DNA of 64,000 nucleotides from UKL13-2 sp038206765 (lineage in GTDB: Bacteria; Pseudomonadota; Gammaproteobacteria; Burkholderiales; Usitatibacteraceae), in the NCBI GenBank assembly GCA_038206765.1, contig JBBRAM010000014.1:1-64000 (forward strand), written 5' to 3'. Positions 51,893 through 60,676 of the stretch are shown in pieces (within the stretch, counting starts at the first letter, position 1; each line of letters opens with the position of its first letter). The notes beneath the pieces were generated by a model that searched no databases, had not been told where the DNA came from, and worked only from the letters and a program-made list of their open reading frames with translations. A program made the position numbers and the translations under genes.

Positions 51893-53290
51893 ATGAATAG
51901 TAAGTTGATCGCGACCCTCGCAGGCATTGATTCTGCAAAAGTTGCAGCACTGTCCCCCGAGGAGAAGCTTTCGGGTGATATGTTGCTGTTCTCGACCGGC
52001 CTTATGATGTTTGCCTCGGTCTTGTGGCTTGCGGTTTATTGGAGCTTTGGCCAGCGTTTTTCAACTCTCATCCCGATTACCTTCCAGCTGGTTTCGGTAT
52101 GCACGATCATTTTCTTCCTCAAGACCCGCAAGCTTGAGGTTTTTTGCTTGATGCAGCTTTCGCTTTTTTTGTTCACGCCATTTGTCTTGCAATGGTCGAT
52201 TGGTAATTTTGTCAATGCCAGTGGGGTTTCCCTCTGGGCACTCCTCGCTCCCGTTGGCGCGATTGTTATCATGGGTACCAAAGAATCCGTGCCTTGGTTC
52301 ATCGCATATATTTTTATGACGGCGATGTCGGGAATGTTTGATTATGTCTTGCAGTGGGACGCGAAGCTGCTCGATATGAAAACCGTTGCTGTGTTTTTTG
52401 TGCTCAATTTTGTATCAATATCGGCGATGGTTTACGTGCTGCTATGGTATTTCTCCCGTGAGAAAAACAAGCTTCGTTCGGCCATTGAGGCGCAGAGCCA
52501 TGCCGTCGCAACCGAGAAAGAATTGTCAGAACGTCTGCTGCTCAATATCTTGCCGGCGGCAATAGCGGATCGACTAAAAAGGCAGGAAAGTAATATCGCC
52601 GATGGTCACGCCGATGTAACAGTCATGTTCGCCGATATTGTGAATTTTACGCAAATGTCTGAGGAGCTCTCACCGAATGAGATGGTACATTTGTTGAATG
52701 ACGTGTTCTCAGAGTTCGATGTGCTGGCCGAAAAATATGGCATAGAAAAAATAAAAACCGTCGGCGATGCCTACATGGCTGCCGGTGGATTGGTCGGCAA
52801 ATATGGCGGCAACGGTAACGACAGCACCGGCGTTAGCGATGGCGACATCGAGGGCGGCAGCGCTGCGGATCCGAACAAAGGCTCAATGAACCGCGGCCAA
52901 TATGTAGATGCTATGGCCAATATTAGTATCGAAATGCATCAGTTTGTCGCAAAATATGTGGCGCCAAACGGGCAAAAGCTAGCCTTAAGAATCGGTTTGG
53001 CGACAGGTCCGGTGGTGGCGGGTGTGATCGGTCGGCGTAAATTTAGCTATGATCTTTGGGGTGATACCGTCAACATTGCCAGCCGCATGTGCTCTGAGGC
53101 CGATCCCAGCCATACCCAAGTTGATGTGGTCACGTATCGCCGTTTACACAACCGGTTCCGCTTTGATGAGGTGCATCAAATCCAAATTAAAGGCAAGGGT
53201 TTAATGCAGGTTTACAATCTGCTTAATCGCGTGTCCAGTAGTGGTGATAGCAATGTCATTCCGCTCGATAGCAGCATTCAAATTCGTTAA
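51893..53290 (+). CDS. Membrane-bound class III adenylate cyclase
   Basis: The 465-residue protein has about six membrane segments (about 28-200), a coiled-coil linker and a class III cyclase domain. Metal aspartates lie in MFADIVNFTQMS and TVGDAYMAAGG; the base-specifying residues are Lys in EKIKTVGD and Asp in YDLWGDTVNIASRM, as in adenylate rather than guanylate cyclases. An insert of about 35 Gly, Asp and Ser-rich residues (KYGGNGNDSTGVSDGDIEGG) follows the AGG loop, which is not usual. It makes cAMP if active. Convergent with nothing; a stand-alone gene. Confidence 0.88.
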   Translation: MNSKLIATLAGIDSAKVAALSPEEKLSGDMLLFSTGLMMFASVLWLAVYWSFGQRFSTLIPITFQLVSVCTIIFFLKTRKLEVFCLMQLSLFLFTPFVLQWSIGNFVNASGVSLWALLAPVGAIVIMGTKESVPWFIAYIFMTAMSGMFDYVLQWDAKLLDMKTVAVFFVLNFVSISAMVYVLLWYFSREKNKLRSAIEAQSHAVATEKELSERLLLNILPAAIADRLKRQESNIADGHADVTVMFADIVNFTQMSEELSPNEMVHLLNDVFSEFDVLAEKYGIEKIKTVGDAYMAAGGLVGKYGGNGNDSTGVSDGDIEGGSAADPNKGSMNRGQYVDAMANISIEMHQFVAKYVAPNGQKLALRIGLATGPVVAGVIGRRKFSYDLWGDTVNIASRMCSEADPSHTQVDVVTYRRLHNRFRFDEVHQIQIKGKGLMQVYNLLNRVSSSGDSNVIPLDSSIQIR

Positions 53291-53544
53291 AATTTTTACC
53301 GCGCTGGTTTCGACACAGCACGATTTAGGCTACATTTTGACTTTTTTCGACTTTATTTTGCCCATGTTCCACCCAGCCATCGGCGCACAACCTAATTCCT
53401 ACCCCTGTCGCTACCCTCAGCCTTACCCTTCCCCTTCCCCTCCCCTGAAACAACGGCAGCGCCATTACATTCATTTTTCATGCGTAACTTCAAGCAGGTT
53501 AGGGGCGCAAATTGCGGGGCGCAGGTTGCGATGCGCGTTTGTCT

Positions 53545-54777
53545 ATGACCGGTAATGCCCAATATCCCGGTGTGGCCTTGGTTTTACAGGGTGGCGGCGC
53601 GCGGGCGGCTTACCAAGTTGGTGTACTCAAAGCGGTTTCTGAAATACTCGGCCATCCGACTGACAACCCTTTCCCCATTATCACAGGCACGTCCGCCGGC
53701 GCAATCAATGCGGCAGTGTTGGCGCAACACGCAGACAATTTTGCCGAGGGTGTTGCCGCGTTGCTGCATGTATGGGGCCAATTTACCCCCGACCAGGTGT
53801 ACCGAACCGATTTGCCAGGGGTGCTTAAAAACAGTGGCAAATGGCTAGGGGCATTTTTATTTGGCGCAATTTCCAAAAATCATAAAGTATCGCTGTTCGA
53901 TAATTCGCCGTTGTTTAAGTTGGTTCAACACCACGTCGATTTCAAACGCATCACAGCGCATATCGAGACTGGCGTGCTCCGCGCGATTTCGGTCACAGCC
54001 TCGGGCTACACATCGGGGCAAAATTGCGCATTTTTTCAGGCTGCACCCGAAGTGCAAGGTTGGCGGCGTTCGCAGCGCGTCGGCATCCGCGTCAGCCAAT
54101 TTCGGCCGGAGCATTTAATCGCCTCGGCAGCCATCCCGTTCGCGTTTCCGGCGGTCAAAATCAATCGCGAATATTTTGGCGATGGCTCTATCCGCCAGAT
54201 GGCACCTGTTAGCCCCGCGTTGCATCTCGGTGCAACACGCGTGTTCGTGATTGGCACGGCCAAGCTCGTCAAAGATACTCATGAGCGTATCCACGGCGAT
54301 AGCTATCCATCGCTCGCGCAAATTGCCGGGCATGCGATGGCGAGTATATTCTTGGATTCATTGGCGGTTGATATCGAGCTGTTGCAGAGGATGAACACCA
54401 CGCTCAAATATATCGATGACGAAAAATTAAAGGCATCTGGCACCAATTTGCATCATGTCGATGTCTGCGTCGCCTGTCCACATGAGCCGCTGGAAAATCT
54501 TGCCCACAAACATGTGGGAGACTTGCCGTGGCCGATTCGCTTTCTAATGCGCAGCATCGGCGCGATGCGCAAGGGCGGCGCAACGCTTTCAAGCTATATG
54601 CTGTTCGACCATCGCTACTGCGTCGCACTGATCGACATGGGCTACCGAGACATCATGGCAAGGCGAGAAGAAATACAAATTTTCTTCGATCCCAACGCAT
54701 GCCCTCTGCCCGCTCAAATTCAGCTACCAACGTTTGATCCGGGGCGGACGGTACAGATGGTGGCAGAGGCCAAGTAA
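53545..54777 (+). CDS. Patatin-like phospholipase
   Basis: From the ATG at 53545 (an upstream TTG at 53512 is less likely) the protein has 410 residues. It keeps the patatin catalytic set: oxyanion motif QGGGARAAY (15-23), nucleophile Ser50 in GTSAG (48-52) and a DGSIRQ-type Asp. These enzymes cut acyl chains from phospholipids. It lacks an obvious signal peptide, so a cytoplasmic or secreted-by-other-means location is possible. Rightward, 250 bp after the cyclase. Confidence 0.88.
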   Translation: MTGNAQYPGVALVLQGGGARAAYQVGVLKAVSEILGHPTDNPFPIITGTSAGAINAAVLAQHADNFAEGVAALLHVWGQFTPDQVYRTDLPGVLKNSGKWLGAFLFGAISKNHKVSLFDNSPLFKLVQHHVDFKRITAHIETGVLRAISVTASGYTSGQNCAFFQAAPEVQGWRRSQRVGIRVSQFRPEHLIASAAIPFAFPAVKINREYFGDGSIRQMAPVSPALHLGATRVFVIGTAKLVKDTHERIHGDSYPSLAQIAGHAMASIFLDSLAVDIELLQRMNTTLKYIDDEKLKASGTNLHHVDVCVACPHEPLENLAHKHVGDLPWPIRFLMRSIGAMRKGGATLSSYMLFDHRYCVALIDMGYRDIMARREEIQIFFDPNACPLPAQIQLPTFDPGRTVQMVAEAK

Positions 54778-54794
54778 TTTAAGTTGGCCTAACG

Positions 54795-55490
54795 TTACGC
54801 CAACAAAATGCGTGATTCGGGCTTGCCATAGCGTGCTTGGATCCATCCGCTAATTTCTTCCACCTCCTCGCCACAAAGTGAATGCTGCATCGGATATTCG
54901 CGCCATTCAACTTTATAGCCCTGCGAGGTCATGGCGTCGCGCGATGAGCGGGCGAGCGCGAGCGGAACGATCGGGTCTTGCGTGCCGTGCGCCATCAATA
55001 TTGGAATGTTGGCATTGGCAACGGTCTTTTCGATTGGCAATGAATCAGCAAGAGTCAAATAAGTCGATAGCGCCAAGATGCCCGCCAGTGGCTGAGTTTG
55101 GCGAAGTCCCGCCTGAAGCGCAACTGCGCCGCCTTGTGAAAATCCAGCGAGTATAATTTTGTCAGCTGTCATGCCGCGAGCAACTTCGCGGTCAATCAAC
55201 CCATCAATGGCCGCTTGTGATTCGCGCACCCCGGCTTCGTCAGGCTTGCGCTCAATTTCATTCATGGCAATATCGTACCAACCCGGCATTACATGGCCGC
55301 CATTGATGGTGATGGGGCGGCTGGGCGCTTGCGGGAAGATGAAGCGGAGCGGAAGGTTTTCCGGTAAATAAAGTTCTTTGACAATTGAAACAAAATCCCA
55401 GCAATCGGCGCCCAGGCCGTGCATCCAAATGATCGTGCCGCGTGGTTCGGGACCGGTGGTTAGTTCGAGGTGTCGGATAAGGTTGGGCAT
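54795..55490 (-). CDS. Phospholipase/carboxylesterase family hydrolase
   Basis: From the ATG at 55490 the protein has 231 residues; the frame extends to 55544 but residues before MPNLIRHLEL look non-coding. Alpha/beta-hydrolase features: IIWMHGLGADCWDF oxyanion loop, nucleophile in LAGFSQGGAVAL, Asp in GTQDPIVPL and His in PMQHSLCGEEV. It hydrolyses short-chain esters. Convergent with the patatin gene. Confidence 0.88.
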   Translation of the reverse strand: MPNLIRHLELTTGPEPRGTIIWMHGLGADCWDFVSIVKELYLPENLPLRFIFPQAPSRPITINGGHVMPGWYDIAMNEIERKPDEAGVRESQAAIDGLIDREVARGMTADKIILAGFSQGGAVALQAGLRQTQPLAGILALSTYLTLADSLPIEKTVANANIPILMAHGTQDPIVPLALARSSRDAMTSQGYKVEWREYPMQHSLCGEEVEEISGWIQARYGKPESRILLA

Positions 55491-55582
55491 GGTTTTGTAA
55501 GGGTGGTGATGATTTAAATGGGGCGGTGAGAGCGCTTCGCGCACTCGGCGTTGAGGATTCAGCGTTAAGTTGTCTTACCTTC

Positions 55583-56185
55583 TCATTTGCTACGGATTGC
55601 ACTTTTTGGACGAAACGCGCTGATAATTTCAGTAACGGTTTCCAAATACGGCCCGCCAATCAAATCAACGCAGTACGGAACAGCTGAAAAAATACCGACT
55701 TCAATGGGCTGACCATTGACATCCTTCAACCCTTCCAAGGTTTCTTTGATCGCTTTCGGCTGGCCGGGTAGATTGATGATGAGGCTTTGTTTGCGAATCA
55801 CCGCCACTTGCCTGGACAGAATCGCCGTTGGCACAAAGCGTAGCGAAATTTGCCGCATACGCTCGCCGAAGCCGTCCATTACCCGATCAGCAATGGCCAA
55901 AGTGGCATCAGGTGTCACATCTCGTGGTGCGGGGCCGGTGCCGCCGGTGGTGAGGATTAACGCGCAGCCTTCGGTATCAACCATGTCACGCAAGCTAGCT
56001 TCGATCAATTCTTGCTCGTCGGGAATCACGCGGCTCACAAAGCTCAGCGGATTTTTTAACGCGCTAGTTAGCCAACCTTCTAATGCGGGCAAGCCTTTGT
56101 CTTGGTAGATGCCGCTGGATGCCCGGTCGCTGACTGAAAGCAGACCGATTTTTACCGGCTCAAAAGCATTAAAAATATCGCTCAT
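55583..56185 (-). CDS. mog: Molybdopterin adenylyltransferase
   Basis: The 200-residue MogA-family protein has IGLLSVSDRASSGIYQDKG at the start and LTTGGTGPAPRDVTPDA with the molybdopterin site. It adds AMP to molybdopterin before metal insertion, serving the molybdenum enzymes such as the iorAB pairs elsewhere in the window. Overlaps darP by 4 bp (ATGA). Confidence 0.9.
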   Translation of the reverse strand: MSDIFNAFEPVKIGLLSVSDRASSGIYQDKGLPALEGWLTSALKNPLSFVSRVIPDEQELIEASLRDMVDTEGCALILTTGGTGPAPRDVTPDATLAIADRVMDGFGERMRQISLRFVPTAILSRQVAVIRKQSLIINLPGQPKAIKETLEGLKDVNGQPIEVGIFSAVPYCVDLIGGPYLETVTEIISAFRPKSAIRSK

Positions 56186-56772
56186 GTGTCGCTTGCTGAT
56201 CCACGCGTCGCCAATTTTCCGTCCTCTTTTGCCTTATCCAAAATCTGCTTGTGCAATGCTTGGTAGAGCAAACGAAAATGCTTCGGCGGGCGCTTGGCGG
56301 CGTGGTCATCCTTTGCCTTGGTCACGAAGTTTTCCAAGACCACACTATCTGCCGCCGCAAATTCGTTGACGAACGCCGCAATCGCAGTCGCGTCAGCGAT
56401 CATCCGATCCCGCCAACGCTCAGCCAGATGGTGTTGCGCCGTTTGCTTTTGGCTTGGCGCTTTGAGCAACTGTAGCTTTTCCAAAATCGGTGCAGCATCG
56501 ACTTCCCGCATGAGCTTACCGATATATTGCATTTGCCGTTTGAAGCCACCGTGCTTGCTGGGTGGGATGTTTTTGCAATCAAGCACTGCTGTTTCAAGCT
56601 CTTCGGGGAGTTCGAGCTTGCGGATCACCTCGGGGGTATAGGCGATCAATTCTGCACCGACTGCTTGCAAAGCAGTACTATCGCGTTTCTTCTGGCTTTT
56701 ACTGATAAAATTTTCATCATAGTCCGGTGCGGTTTCCGGCGCTTCTTTATTTTGTTTTGAATTTTTTCTCAT
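56182..56772 (-). CDS. darP: Ribosome-associated protein DarP (YjgA, DUF615)
   Basis: From the ATG at 56772 the protein has 196 residues; the frame extends to 56868 but the extra residues are not family-like. It has a charged N-terminus (ISKSQKKRDSTALQAVG) and the DUF615 core with LPEELETAVLDCKNI and ERWRDRMIADATAIAAF. DarP helps late 50S ribosome assembly. It is paired with mog and divergent from pmbA, a usual neighbourhood in betaproteobacteria. Confidence 0.85.
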   Translation of the reverse strand: MRKNSKQNKEAPETAPDYDENFISKSQKKRDSTALQAVGAELIAYTPEVIRKLELPEELETAVLDCKNIPPSKHGGFKRQMQYIGKLMREVDAAPILEKLQLLKAPSQKQTAQHHLAERWRDRMIADATAIAAFVNEFAAADSVVLENFVTKAKDDHAAKRPPKHFRLLYQALHKQILDKAKEDGKLATRGSASDT

Positions 56773-56908
56773 AATTGTTTGCTTGCTTTCACTGCGTTCA
56801 CTGCTGTCCCTGCCTTTCCTGCCTTGGCACATTGTTTCATCGTCGAGTCTCGGCGCGAATATTGCCATTAAGTTAAGCCTCTATTTTACCTTACGTTGAG
56901 CATATCCT

Positions 56909-58270
56909 TTGACTGATTCCGCCTCTGTTTCCGCCAACCCGTCCAACACATCCTTGCGTGACCTCGCTGCCTTTGCCCTTGAACGCGCCAAAACACTAGG
57001 TGCTACCGCTGCCGATGTGGAGATCTCCACCTCGACCGGGCAAAGCGTCACAGTACGGTTGGGGGAGGTCGAAACAATTGAACACAACCGCGACAAAGGA
57101 TTGGGCATTACTGTCTATCTAGGCCACCAGCGCGGGAACGCATCCACCACCGATTTTTCGCGTACCGCAATTGAGCGCACAGTGGAAGCCGCCTTGGCGA
57201 TTGCCAAATACACTGCGCCGGACACTTTTTCCGGTCTTGCGGATATTGAACGCTTGGCTGTGGCCCCTTATCCTGAATTGTCGCTCTATCATCCTTGGAA
57301 ATTATCAGTGGTCGATGCGACGGAAATGGCAAAGCGCATGGAGGTGGCTGCGTTTGCGGTCGATAAACGGATTAATAATTCTGAGGGCGCGTCGGTTTCC
57401 ATTTCCGAATCAGATTTTATTTACGCCAATTCGCACGGTTTTATGGGTGGCTACCCGACCACGCATCACAGCGCCAGCACTACCATGATCGCCGGAGCGG
57501 ACGATAGCATGCAGCGCGATTATTGGTATGCCGTCGGGCGCAGCGAGCATGATTTGGAATCGATGGAGGCAATTGGCAGACGCGCCGGCAAGCGCACTGT
57601 GGCGCGTTTGGGCGCGCGCAAGGCGCCTAGTGGCGAAGTGCCCGTGCTGTTTGACGCAACCGTTGCTTCGGGCTTAATCGGCAGCTTTGTCAACGCGGTG
57701 AGCGGCTCGTCGCTCTATCGGAAATCGAGTTTTTTGCTTGATAGCATTGGCACGCCGGTTTTTTCGGCCGATGTTTCGATTCATGAAGATCCGTTCGTCA
57801 TCGGCGGCTTGGCGAGTGGTGCGTTTGATGCTGAAGGTGTCACCACTGTAAAGCGCGATATTGTTAAAGATGGCGTGTTGCAAGGGTACTTTTTATCGAC
57901 CTACTCGGCGCGTAAATTGGGGCTCGCGTCAACCGGCAATGCTGGCGGTAATCACAACCTAATCCTACGGCCGACGCATAGTGCTGGTCTGGATTTTGCC
58001 GGCTTGGTTAAAAAAATGCATCGCGGCTTTATCGTTACCGAGCTAATGGGGCAGAGCGTAAATAGCGTTACCGGTGATTATTCGCGCGGCGCGGTTGGCT
58101 TTTGGGTCGAGAACGGCGAGATCGCGTACCCGGTTGAGGAGACGACGATTGCGGGCAACATGAAGGATATGTTGAAGGGTATTGTCGCTGTTGGTAGCGA
58201 TGTTTTGGCGCTCGGCTCGAAGCAAACGGGATCAATTTTGATTGATCGGATGGCGGTTTCGGGGGAGTAG
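56909..58270 (+). CDS. pmbA: PmbA/TldE-family metalloprotease subunit
   Basis: The 453-residue protein has the TldD/PmbA fold: DVEISTSTGQSVTVRLGEVE at the start, FVNAVSGSSLYRKSSFLLD in the middle, and a C-terminal SVTGDYSRGAVGFWVENGEI motif. PmbA (TldE) partners TldD to form a protease involved in microcin maturation and antitoxin turnover; no tldD is in the window. The most likely start is TTG at 56909. Ends 4 bp before the TRAP binding-protein gene. Confidence 0.88.
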   Translation: MTDSASVSANPSNTSLRDLAAFALERAKTLGATAADVEISTSTGQSVTVRLGEVETIEHNRDKGLGITVYLGHQRGNASTTDFSRTAIERTVEAALAIAKYTAPDTFSGLADIERLAVAPYPELSLYHPWKLSVVDATEMAKRMEVAAFAVDKRINNSEGASVSISESDFIYANSHGFMGGYPTTHHSASTTMIAGADDSMQRDYWYAVGRSEHDLESMEAIGRRAGKRTVARLGARKAPSGEVPVLFDATVASGLIGSFVNAVSGSSLYRKSSFLLDSIGTPVFSADVSIHEDPFVIGGLASGAFDAEGVTTVKRDIVKDGVLQGYFLSTYSARKLGLASTGNAGGNHNLILRPTHSAGLDFAGLVKKMHRGFIVTELMGQSVNSVTGDYSRGAVGFWVENGEIAYPVEETTIAGNMKDMLKGIVAVGSDVLALGSKQTGSILIDRMAVSGE

Positions 58271-58274
58271 TGCT

Positions 58275-59414
58275 GTGAAAAAATCTGTCTCAGAGCGCCG
58301 GCAATTTCTCACCAATGCGGCTGCTGGCCTGGTGGCCGGGGCGGCAGCCATTCCAACGCTGAGCGCCGCCCAAACGGCTGCCCAAACCGCTGCGATGCCG
58401 GCCATCAAATGGCGGCTTACCTCCAGCGCGCCAAAAAGCCTCGATACGATTTACGGTTCGGCATTGGATATCGCCAAACGGGTTGCCTCGGCCAGTGGTG
58501 GGAAATTTCAAATCCAAGTATTCGCAGCCGGTGAGCTAGTGCCCGGCGGCCAGGCGTTGGATGCAGTTAAAGACGGCACCGTCGATTGCGCCCACACGGC
58601 ACCGTATTACTACGTCGGCAAAGACGCAACATTCGCATTCGGTACGTCGATTCCGTTTGGGATGAACACACGCCAGCAAAACGCGTGGATGTACCACGGC
58701 GGCGGACTCGCGTTGATGCGCGAGTTCTATAAAGACTACAACATCATCAACTTTCCAGCTGGCAGTACCGGTGCACAGATGGGCGGATTTTTCCGCAAAG
58801 AAATTAGAACGGTTGAAGATTTGAAAGGCGTGAAGTTCCGTATTGCCGGTTTTGCGGGGAAAATTTTGGCCAAGCTGGGCGTCGTGCCGCAGCAAATATC
58901 GGGCGGCGATATTTATCCCGCGCTCGAAAAAGGTACGATTGATGCCGCTGAATGGGTAGGCCCCTACGACGACGAAAAATTAGGTTTAAATAAAATCGCC
59001 AAATATTATTATTACCCCGGCTGGTGGGAGGGCGGACCCGAGCTGGATTTGTATATTAACTTGCAAAAGTGGGCCGCGCTGCCGCCTGAATATAAGTCTA
59101 TTTTGGAAGCCGCTTGCGCAGAGGCGAACATTAACATGACCGCCAAATACGATGCGCTGAACCCCGCCGCGCTGCGCAGGCTTGTCGCGCAAGGCGTGCA
59201 ACTGCGCCCGTTCAGCCGCGAGATCATGGAAGCCTGCTACAAAGCGACCGTCGAAGCGTGCGAAGAAGAGGCGGCCAAGAACCCCAAGTTCAAAAAAATC
59301 TACCTGCCCTGGAAATCCTTCCGTGACGATCAGATACTCTGGTTCCGAGTGGCAGAACAAAATTTTGACCAGTTTATGGCGGGCATTAGCAAAATTTCCG
59401 TCCCAAAAAAATAG
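58275..59414 (+). CDS. TRAP transporter solute-binding protein (DctP type), Tat-exported
   Basis: The 379-residue protein starts at GTG 58275 (GGGGGAG upstream) with SERRQFLTNAAAGLVAGAAA, a twin-arginine signal. The DctP-type core has KWRLTSSAPKSL, FAFGTSIPFGMNTRQQNAWM, GVKFRIAGFAGKILAKLG and DAAEWVGPYDDEKLGL, as in the keto acid-binding subgroup. It would bind an organic acid in the periplasm. The membrane subunits DctQ and DctM are not in the window, so it must pair with others. Immediately follows pmbA, perhaps by read-through. Confidence 0.85.
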   Translation: MKKSVSERRQFLTNAAAGLVAGAAAIPTLSAAQTAAQTAAMPAIKWRLTSSAPKSLDTIYGSALDIAKRVASASGGKFQIQVFAAGELVPGGQALDAVKDGTVDCAHTAPYYYVGKDATFAFGTSIPFGMNTRQQNAWMYHGGGLALMREFYKDYNIINFPAGSTGAQMGGFFRKEIRTVEDLKGVKFRIAGFAGKILAKLGVVPQQISGGDIYPALEKGTIDAAEWVGPYDDEKLGLNKIAKYYYYPGWWEGGPELDLYINLQKWAALPPEYKSILEAACAEANINMTAKYDALNPAALRRLVAQGVQLRPFSREIMEACYKATVEACEEEAAKNPKFKKIYLPWKSFRDDQILWFRVAEQNFDQFMAGISKISVPKK

Positions 59415-59537
59415 GGTCCTGATGTCGCGTTTTTGTGGCGCGCTTAAATGAAATGACGGTGGGCAAAGCAGCGTGTGCCCTTCATCTGTCACCGCGTGGG
59501 CGGCAAGTATTTCTCCAAATTTAAAAAGAAAACCAAC

Positions 59538-60119
59538 ATGCCATCCGTCTTGCTGGACCAATTTATCGAAGATGCACAAGCCTGCGCCAATCGTCACACC
59601 AGTCCATCAGATTGCGTTGATGTCGTCGCGCCCGTCATGCAGCGACTGTTGGGTCACACCGATTCATTTTTGACCGAAGCGCATTTACGAAGCGATACCG
59701 CACAATACACGCGCAATGCGATTATGATGTCGTCCGACGGGTCGCTATCGCTATACGCCTTAGTCTGGTTACCGGGACAATGGACACCGATTCACGATCA
59801 CGGAAGTTGGGGCGTCGTCGGCGTGGTTGAGGGCCTGCTGGAAGAGCGCAGCTATATTCGCGTCGATGCCAACCGGGTCAATAGTGATAAACGCGACGAC
59901 AACATCGACCTAGTGCGTGGGGGGGTCTTTTTACTGGCGCCCGGCACGGTCTCTACCTTCGTGCCTAACCCGGATCATATTCACGTGACAGGTGTTCCTG
60001 CTGAGGGAGAGCGGACGGTTAGCTTGCATCTTTATGGCCGCAACATGAATAGTTTTTGTGTATACGATTTGGCAAAACGTGCCAGAACGCGCGTGCAATT
60101 GGTGCATAACGAAAGTTAA
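59538..60119 (+). CDS. Cysteine-dioxygenase-like cupin
   Basis: From the ATG at 59538 the protein has 193 residues. It matches the cysteine dioxygenase superfamily: TPIHDHGSWGVVGVVEG with iron ligands His86 and His88, and a third ligand probably His149 in PDHIHVTG, followed by VSLHLYGRNM. Such thiol dioxygenases oxidise cysteine or related thiols to sulfinates. It follows the TRAP binding protein by about 120 bp; whether they act together is unknown. Confidence 0.85.
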   Translation: MPSVLLDQFIEDAQACANRHTSPSDCVDVVAPVMQRLLGHTDSFLTEAHLRSDTAQYTRNAIMMSSDGSLSLYALVWLPGQWTPIHDHGSWGVVGVVEGLLEERSYIRVDANRVNSDKRDDNIDLVRGGVFLLAPGTVSTFVPNPDHIHVTGVPAEGERTVSLHLYGRNMNSFCVYDLAKRARTRVQLVHNES

Positions 60120-60676
60120 GACGAATTGCTCGCCGAGCCTCGAACACCTCCTTCGATGAGAAAACGCGCGCTGCCTGCACATGGGAAAAATAGTGCCGAA
60201 CTCGCGACCATGTTGAAAGCACGATTGCCTGAAATTCCGGATTGCCTAATTTTTTATTTTGGCTCGTTTTTCCGCAACTGTTTATGTGCCTTGGCAACCC
60301 AATCGCGGCGAGTACGTCGCTACCGCTAGTCTCTGCCTATTTTCAACATCGCCAACATCGCCAACTTTGCCACCAGCGGCCTACAGTTTGTGCGCAAAGA
60401 CCGGGCAATCGAGGCTACCGTGCAGCGTAGCAAGAGGAAAATCAGCTTTACCAATAAAAATTGAAACACTAGTACTAGCGGGTATTTTGGCGTGTTTGTT
60501 CATCAAACGCCTTGTCAATGCTGGTGTTTATTATTGTTCGCCGTTTACGGTTAATGCCCTTGCTTCAAGTTGTCCCTGTATTGAGGCTGACATATTTCCG
60601 GATTACCGTGTGCGGTACAAGGCCCGTTGATCCCAGACCAGAAAATTGGCGCCGCCTAAACCAACCGGAACAAAAA
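60120..60676. other. Gene-free gap with a 9-bp array
   Basis: This 557-bp region has only short, non-protein-like open frames. It carries CAACATCGC twice and CAACTTTGC once in a row (60344-60370, 9-bp unit) and CACTAGTACTAGCG near 60470. No promoter or terminator stands out. Confidence 0.55.

Noticed and set aside
60259..60630. 123-codon open frame upstream of the PCu(A)C-like gene
   Set aside because: No signal peptide or family motif, cysteine- and serine-rich nonsense-like composition, and overlap with a 9-bp array.
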